This document shows, in pieces, positions 6,366 to 10,192 of a DNA stretch of 10,192 nt. The notes beneath the pieces are model-generated. The model had not been told where the DNA came from. It was given only the letters and a program-made list of their open reading frames with translations, and searched no databases. Numbering within the stretch: the stretch's first letter is position 1; each line of letters opens with the position of its first letter. Made by a program: the position numbers and the translations under genes. Source of the DNA: Chloroflexota bacterium (lineage in GTDB: Bacteria > Chloroflexota > Anaerolineae > Anaerolineales > Anaerolineaceae); the NCBI GenBank assembly GCA_029777225.1, contig JAKOSR010000119.1, forward strand, positions 1-10,192, in the 5' to 3' direction.

Positions 6366-6394
6366 ATTATACCGAAACTCGCTGCCCCTGCCAG
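6366..6394 (-). promoter_or_regulatory. Promoter of the rpiB-AIM24 operon
   Basis: On the minus strand, CTGGCA (6394-6389), a 17-bp spacer and a perfect TATAAT (6371-6366) predict initiation near 6359, about 23 nt before the rpiB ATG. A small inverted repeat, ATGGG-TGCT-CCCAT (6351-6364), overlaps the predicted start site and could be a weak operator or leader hairpin. Confidence 0.7.
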
Positions 6395-6424
6395 CGAAAA
6401 CCCTCTTCACTTTCCAGCTTACCC

Positions 6425-6453
6425 TTGACTCATTTGACCATCTGGTCTACTAT
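6425..6453 (+). promoter_or_regulatory. Promoter of the tetR-epimerase operon
   Basis: TTGACT (6425-6430), a 17-bp spacer and TACTAT (6448-6453) form a good sigma70-type promoter. Predicted initiation near 6460 falls inside the palindromic operator, so a bound repressor would block the polymerase. Confidence 0.78.
6436..6447. promoter_or_regulatory. Secondary operator-like palindrome in the promoter spacer
   Basis: GACCA-TC-TGGTC has perfect 5-bp arms sharing the GACC/GGTC half-site of the main operator. Its centre is 22 bp from the main operator's, about two helical turns, and it lies between -35 and -10. It may be a second, weaker repressor site. Confidence 0.45.
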
Positions 6454-6473
6454 TAGACCGACCGGTCGGTCTA
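6454..6473. promoter_or_regulatory. TetR-type operator, perfect 20-bp palindrome
   Basis: TAGACCGACCGGTCGGTCTA is an exact palindrome, abutting the -10 element and covering the predicted start site of tetR. The TAGACC/GGTCTA ends resemble operators described for TetR-family repressors such as NemR and LmrA/QdoR (from memory). The position just upstream of tetR strongly suggests autorepression. The rpiB promoter is 60 bp away, so joint control is possible but not shown. Confidence 0.88.
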
Positions 6474-6493
6474 TTATGTTACCCTGGACTAAA

Positions 6494-7084
6494 ATGACAA
6501 AAGTATCAACCAAAGATAGGCTTTTCCAAGCCTCCATGCTCCTCTTTTCGCAGCATGGCTACGATGGCACCAGTGTCCAGGATATCTGCCAGTACGCGGA
6601 GGTCAGCAAAGGGGCCTTCTACCACCACTTTCAGTCCAAGCAAGCGCTTTTCCTCGGCATGATGGACGAATGGATTAAGCTGTTCACCGCAGAGGTCGTT
6701 GACCAGCAACCCGGTTCTCTGCCAGTCCCCGAATATCTCCTTGCCCTCAACGGGCGAATCAGCATGGCCTTCGATGCCGCTCCCCAGGGCTTTCCTATTT
6801 TGATGGATTTCTGGCGCCAAGCCATTCTCGACGAAACTATCTGGCATGAGGCGCTCACACCGTATCGTCATTTCCAACAGTTCTTTGAACAACTGGTCCG
6901 CAAGGGTATCGCTGAAGGTTCGCTTAAGCGCGATACCGACCCTTCACAGGCGGCTTTTCTGCTCATCGCGTTTTTCATGGGTTACCTGCTTCAGGCTGCC
7001 CTTTACCGCGATGCTGTCAACTGGCCCCTACAAACCGCTTATGGCCTCGGACAATTGCTCGATGGCATGAGGAGTAAATCATGA
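6494..7084 (+). CDS. TetR/AcrR-family transcriptional repressor
   Basis: A 196-residue regulator. The N-terminal DNA-binding domain is typical: TKDRLFQASMLLFSQHGYDG (6-25) and the helix-turn-helix TSVQDICQYAEVSKGAFYHHFQSKQALF (26-53). The divergent C-terminal ligand domain (60-196) does not reveal the inducer. ATG 6494 was chosen because it leaves a leader of about 34 nt after the predicted start near 6460 and begins at the family N-terminus. ATG 6476 (202 residues) is the alternative; neither has a strong SD. The stop overlaps the next gene's start as ATGA, indicating translational coupling to the epimerase. Its likely job is to sense a small molecule or lipid and repress its own operon through the 6454-6473 palindrome. 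Confidence 0.94.
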   Translation: MTKVSTKDRLFQASMLLFSQHGYDGTSVQDICQYAEVSKGAFYHHFQSKQALFLGMMDEWIKLFTAEVVDQQPGSLPVPEYLLALNGRISMAFDAAPQGFPILMDFWRQAILDETIWHEALTPYRHFQQFFEQLVRKGIAEGSLKRDTDPSQAAFLLIAFFMGYLLQAALYRDAVNWPLQTAYGLGQLLDGMRSKS

Positions 7085-8091
7085 TTATGGTCACTGGTGC
7101 CGCGGGGCACCTTGGGAATGTTTTGGTTCGTGAGCTCGTCGCGCGTGGCGAGACTGTACGCTGTTTGATTCTCCCCGGCGAGGATACCCGCTCCCTGGAA
7201 GGAGTTCCGGTGGAAATGGTATCAGGTAACATCCTGGACTTGGACTCTCTCCGTAAAGCTTTTGAGGGGGTAGATACCCTTTTTCACATGGCCGCGCTCG
7301 TGGCCATCACGCCTGACAAGCTGGACCTGATGACCCGTGTCAACGTGGAGGGCACCCGCAACGTCATCCAAATTGCCCGGGAAAAGGGCGTCAAACGCCT
7401 GGTCTACACCAGCTCCATCCACGCGCTTGAGCGCGCGGAAGATGGCCGGCAAATAACCGAGCTGCTCAAGTTCGACGCCGATAACCCTGCCGGCCCATAC
7501 GACCGCACCAAGGCAGCCGCCTCGCTCCTTGTCCTCCAGGCTGCCCGAGAGGGGTTGGACGCGGTCATTGTCTGTCCTACTGGCGTTATTGGCCCTCACG
7601 ATTACCGCCGTTCTGAAATGGGCGAAATGATTCTGGAATGGATGGAAAACAAACCGTCAATTTCCACCGACGGCGGTTTTGACTTCGTGGACGTGCGCGA
7701 TGTGGCCAGGGGCCATATCCTCGCTGCCGAAAAGGGTCGCGCGGGGGAGGTCTACCTGCTTTCCGGTGAGCATATCAAGGTCAGCACCATGCGACGCCTC
7801 GTACAGCAGAGCGCCGGTATCCACACGTTCGAGTTGCACTTCCCCCTAAAGCTCGCCAGGCTGGTCGCCCCCCTGGCAGAGGTCTACTACAAGCTAACGC
7901 GCACCAAACCGCGCTTCACGCGTTACTCCATCGAGACACTTATCAGCAATTCCAATATCTCTTCTGAAAAAGCCAGGCAAAACCTGGGTTTCGAATCCCG
8001 CCCCCTCACCCAATCCATTAAGGAAACCGTGCAGTGGTGGCTTCAAAACCGCAAAAAGACCCGCTCCACGTCCCGCCTGGGGATACTCTGA
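7081..8091 (+). CDS. NAD(P)-dependent epimerase/dehydratase (extended SDR)
   Basis: A 336-residue extended short-chain dehydrogenase, closest in appearance to the dihydroflavonol reductase / 3-beta-hydroxysteroid dehydrogenase-like group. The nucleotide-binding motif is TGAAGHLG (5-12), HMAALVA is at 69-75, S111/S112 in YTSSIHA and the YxxxK pair Y140/K144 form the catalytic site, and FVDVRDVA (202-209) is a typical SDR-e motif. The substrate is unknown; sterol-like, terpenoid or sugar-nucleotide substrates fit the family. AGGAG precedes the ATG by 6 nt, and the start overlaps the tetR stop by 4 bp, so it is the likely regulated target of that repressor. ATG 7087 is a minor alternative start. 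Confidence 0.92.
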   Translation: MIMVTGAAGHLGNVLVRELVARGETVRCLILPGEDTRSLEGVPVEMVSGNILDLDSLRKAFEGVDTLFHMAALVAITPDKLDLMTRVNVEGTRNVIQIAREKGVKRLVYTSSIHALERAEDGRQITELLKFDADNPAGPYDRTKAAASLLVLQAAREGLDAVIVCPTGVIGPHDYRRSEMGEMILEWMENKPSISTDGGFDFVDVRDVARGHILAAEKGRAGEVYLLSGEHIKVSTMRRLVQQSAGIHTFELHFPLKLARLVAPLAEVYYKLTRTKPRFTRYSIETLISNSNISSEKARQNLGFESRPLTQSIKETVQWWLQNRKKTRSTSRLGIL

Positions 8092-8115
8092 AGCGGCCAA
8101 CCGGGCCGTCTATCG

Positions 8116-8889
8116 CTAACTCTTCCTGCGCGCGCTGACGATAAAATCGCCGCTCTTTTCGGCATCGTATGCCTCGGGCTTCATGCTGCCGAAGCATTGA
8201 ATCTGCTCAAAATCATGCTCCAGCAACCCCAACAGGTCCTCTGAGAGGATGGGCAAAAGCATAGTGGCCGTCTGCTCAATCTGCCACGGCGCGGAACCCT
8301 TGCGGTTCATACTGAGGATGTTGAACTGGATCATCCCATTGGGTTCAAAATCGTAAAACCGCAGGAAAAGATGCTCAATGCCGTTCCCAGTCACCGATTG
8401 TGGCTCCATCCAGCGGTTGCGCGTGCGCGTAACCATGTCAAAATTCCGCATTTGCAGCAAAAGCAACCCGCCTGGCACCAGCGCCTTGGCAAAATCCTCC
8501 AGCGCCAGCGTCAATTCCTGCCTGGATTGCACATGCGGCAGTGAGTTGCCCAGGCACAGCACGGCCTCAAACTGCTCTGCCTCACCAAAAGCCGTCGCGA
8601 TGGCTCCAAACCCTGCAGTCCTGAAGCGAACCCGCTGACCCGCCGCCTCAGCGTTGGCTTTGGCCATCATCACCATCTGCGGTACCAGGTCCGTGCCGGT
8701 AACCTCAAAACCGGCCTCAGCCAGCGCGATGGCATGCTGCCCAGTGCCACACGCCGTATCCAACACTCTCACCGCTCCCCGGTCTTCCCTCAGGCTTCCC
8801 AGTTGTTCAAGCAAAAATGGCATTTCAAACGCCAGTCTGGACTTCCAGTTGACGAAGTAGTCGTATACAAAAGCCAGTTTTTCGTACAT
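8116..8889 (-). CDS. Class I SAM-dependent methyltransferase, glycine-N-methyltransferase-like motifs
   Basis: A 257-residue methyltransferase. The N-terminus MYEKLAFVYDYFVNWKSR is typical of small-molecule methyltransferases. Motif I is VLDTACGTGQHAIALA (42-57), the acidic ribose-binding residue is D67 in GTDLVPQM, and LCLGNSLPHV (111-120) recalls the CLGNSFxHL segment of glycine/sarcosine N-methyltransferases. LVPGGLLLLQMRN (137-149) is the post-motif region. The substrate cannot be deduced. Its ATG is 3 nt after the mutM stop, and GAAAGG within the mutM end is 7 nt upstream, so it is the distal gene of a prs-mutM cluster. The 24-bp gap to the convergent epimerase has no good terminator. 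Confidence 0.88.
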   Translation of the reverse strand: MYEKLAFVYDYFVNWKSRLAFEMPFLLEQLGSLREDRGAVRVLDTACGTGQHAIALAEAGFEVTGTDLVPQMVMMAKANAEAAGQRVRFRTAGFGAIATAFGEAEQFEAVLCLGNSLPHVQSRQELTLALEDFAKALVPGGLLLLQMRNFDMVTRTRNRWMEPQSVTGNGIEHLFLRFYDFEPNGMIQFNILSMNRKGSAPWQIEQTATMLLPILSEDLLGLLEHDFEQIQCFGSMKPEAYDAEKSGDFIVSARRKS

Positions 8890-8892
8890 GCG

Positions 8893-9717
8893 TTAACCTT
8901 TCTTGAACGGTTGGCAGTGTTCGCAAAAATGCGTACCGCGCTGCCCCAGCACGATTTTTTGGATGGTCTGACCACATACCGGGCAGGCATTGCCGGTCTG
9001 TTGGTAAACCCGGAAGTAGTTCTGGAAATTTCCGCCCCGGTACACCCAATCGATACTCGAGCCATTGTGCCGGATTCCATCCTCAAGTGTCTCGCGGATG
9101 GCCTCCAAAAGCCTTTCAGCCTCCCCCTCTGAGAGCGACCAGCTCAGTCGCGCGGGGTGGATGCCGGCCCTGAAAAGCGCTTCGTCTGTGTATATGTTTC
9201 CCAGCCCTGACAAAAAATGCTGGTCCATCAGAAGTGGTTTGATTTGCCGGTTTTTCTGCCCCAACCTGCGCCCAAAGCCTCCCCCATCCAGTTCAACAGA
9301 TGTGGGTTCCGGCCCCAGCCCCTCCAGGAGCTCTTCAGGGTCTTTTACCAGCCACGCTCTTCCGAATTTCCGGGTGTCATTGAAGCTCAACACCCAGCCT
9401 GATTCGAATATCACCCGCAGTCGGTCATGCCTTGCCGGCTCGCTAACCAGGCTCATGCCCAGGTCCCCGCTCATTCGCAGGTGGAACACCAGGCTGTCCT
9501 GACTGAATTTGATAATAAGGAATTTCCCCCGTCGTCCAAGCCCCAACACCTGCTGGCCCGGTAGTTCCCGCGCGAATTCCTCAGGCGAGGGGTAGGCCAG
9601 CGTTCTTTCCCACAGCAATTCCGTGGTACGCACGCACTGACCAATGATGGAGGGCGCCTCTTCAGTACCGGTGGTCAAAATCCGCCGGATGGTTTCCACT
9701 TCGGGGAGTTCAGGCAT
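8893..9717 (-). CDS. mutM: Formamidopyrimidine-DNA glycosylase (Fpg/MutM)
   Basis: A bifunctional base-excision repair enzyme of 274 residues that removes 8-oxoguanine and formamidopyrimidines and cleaves the abasic strand by beta/delta-elimination. The N-terminus MPELPEVETI gives the catalytic Pro2 and Glu3. GRRGKFL supplies Lys65 (K57 in E. coli). GLGNIY contains N174. The C-terminal zinc finger is C245-C248...C265-C268, with R260 in GQRGTHFC corresponding to the DNA-contacting arginine. The start was fixed at ATG 9717 because Pro2 must be the processed N-terminus; an in-frame TTG at 9732 would bury it. No clear SD is seen. It is 33 bp after prs and 3 bp before the methyltransferase on the same strand. 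Confidence 0.97.
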   Translation of the reverse strand: MPELPEVETIRRILTTGTEEAPSIIGQCVRTTELLWERTLAYPSPEEFARELPGQQVLGLGRRGKFLIIKFSQDSLVFHLRMSGDLGMSLVSEPARHDRLRVIFESGWVLSFNDTRKFGRAWLVKDPEELLEGLGPEPTSVELDGGGFGRRLGQKNRQIKPLLMDQHFLSGLGNIYTDEALFRAGIHPARLSWSLSEGEAERLLEAIRETLEDGIRHNGSSIDWVYRGGNFQNYFRVYQQTGNACPVCGQTIQKIVLGQRGTHFCEHCQPFKKG

Positions 9718-9750
9718 AAGGCAAAGGAGCAATCACTCGCGTTTGCCGCG

Positions 9751-10192
9751 CTACTCGTTGAACATCGCGCCGACGCTCGTGCCTTCGTTCGCCCGCTTGA
9801 TGACTTCCGCGAGCAAAGGTCCAATGCTCAGCACCGTCAGCCGGTCGCCGAACAACGCCCGTCGTTCCGGGGCGATAGGTATGGTGTTGGTCGTGATGAA
9901 TTCCTTCACTGGTTGCGCGGCCAGCCGCTCAACTGCGTTGCTGGAAAGCACAGGGTGAATGAAAACCAAGCGCACGTCCAGCGCGCCATTCAGCTTGGCC
10001 AGTTCAATCGCCTGACACATCGAACCGCCCGTGTCAACTTCATCGTCAATTAGTAAAACGTCACGGTTGCGCACATCGCCAATGATGGTCAGCGCTTCCG
10101 CGTGTTCCTTATTGTCAACCCGTCGTTTCTCAATGAATGCCAGCGGTAGGTTCAGTGCCTGCCCATACCGGCGCGCCGTCTTGGCAAATCCC
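9751..10192 (-). CDS. prs: Ribose-phosphate pyrophosphokinase, C-terminal part (cut by window edge)
   Basis: Only the last 146 residues are present; the gene runs off the window end. Prs makes PRPP from ribose 5-phosphate and ATP for nucleotide, histidine and tryptophan synthesis. Visible hallmarks are LAFIEKRR (cf. LAIIDKRR in the family), TIIGDV, and the PRPP loop VLLIDDEVDTGGS. The end, LAEVIKRANEGTSVGAMFNE, matches the family C-terminus (AEAIRRxxxxxSVSxLF). The frame is open through to the edge, so the GTG at 10074 is internal rather than a start. It heads the visible part of a minus-strand cluster with mutM and the methyltransferase. Confidence 0.95.
   Translation of the reverse strand, partial: GFAKTARRYGQALNLPLAFIEKRRVDNKEHAEALTIIGDVRNRDVLLIDDEVDTGGSMCQAIELAKLNGALDVRLVFIHPVLSSNAVERLAAQPVKEFITTNTIPIAPERRALFGDRLTVLSIGPLLAEVIKRANEGTSVGAMFNE

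Noticed and set aside
8094..8108. CGGCC/GGCCG hairpin between the convergent epimerase and methyltransferase as a terminator
   Set aside because: Only a 5-bp stem and no T run on either strand.

Overview
The window reads like a chromosomal housekeeping segment from a moderately GC-rich bacterium, most likely a member of the Chloroflexota (Anaerolineae or a relative). The lineage call is inference. It rests on a stand-alone bacterial Elp3 of the type known from Dehalococcoides, a GufA-type ZIP transporter, a solo AIM24 protein and a dispersed intergenic repeat of a kind I associate with such genomes. No phage, transposase, CRISPR array or defence genes are visible.

Layout: 1-345 is non-coding and holds a dispersed-repeat sequence, a 21-bp-period tandem array (four direct copies, one inverted) and a 13-bp duplication of part of the neighbouring tRNA. 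Minus-strand tRNA-Cys(GCA) and tRNA-Gly(GCC) follow, with a hairpin between them and a good sigma70-type promoter upstream. Next come a minus-strand RlmI/RlmK-like methyltransferase without a PUA domain and a divergent plus-strand ZIP transporter. A minus-strand Trm9/ALKBH8-like methyltransferase is divergently paired with plus-strand elp3. A strong bidirectional terminator separates elp3 from the convergent minus-strand rpiB-AIM24 pair. Across a regulatory intergenic region lies a plus-strand tetR-epimerase bicistron with a perfect 20-bp palindromic operator. The window closes with a minus-strand cluster: a truncated prs, mutM and a small-molecule-type methyltransferase.

The most interesting biology is the head-to-head Trm9-like/elp3 pair. 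In eukaryotes Elp3, within Elongator, makes cm5U at tRNA position 34, and Trm9/ALKBH8 methylates it to mcm5U. Finding both next to each other in a bacterium suggests a minimal two-gene wobble-uridine pathway. Both genes also carry a -10-like hexamer exactly 6 nt before the ATG and no Shine-Dalgarno, which suggests leaderless, co-controlled expression.

The rest is ordinary: ribose-phosphate metabolism (rpiB, prs), DNA repair (mutM), metal uptake and an autoregulated oxidoreductase operon. All family calls are from recognisable motifs and remembered family patterns; no database search was run.
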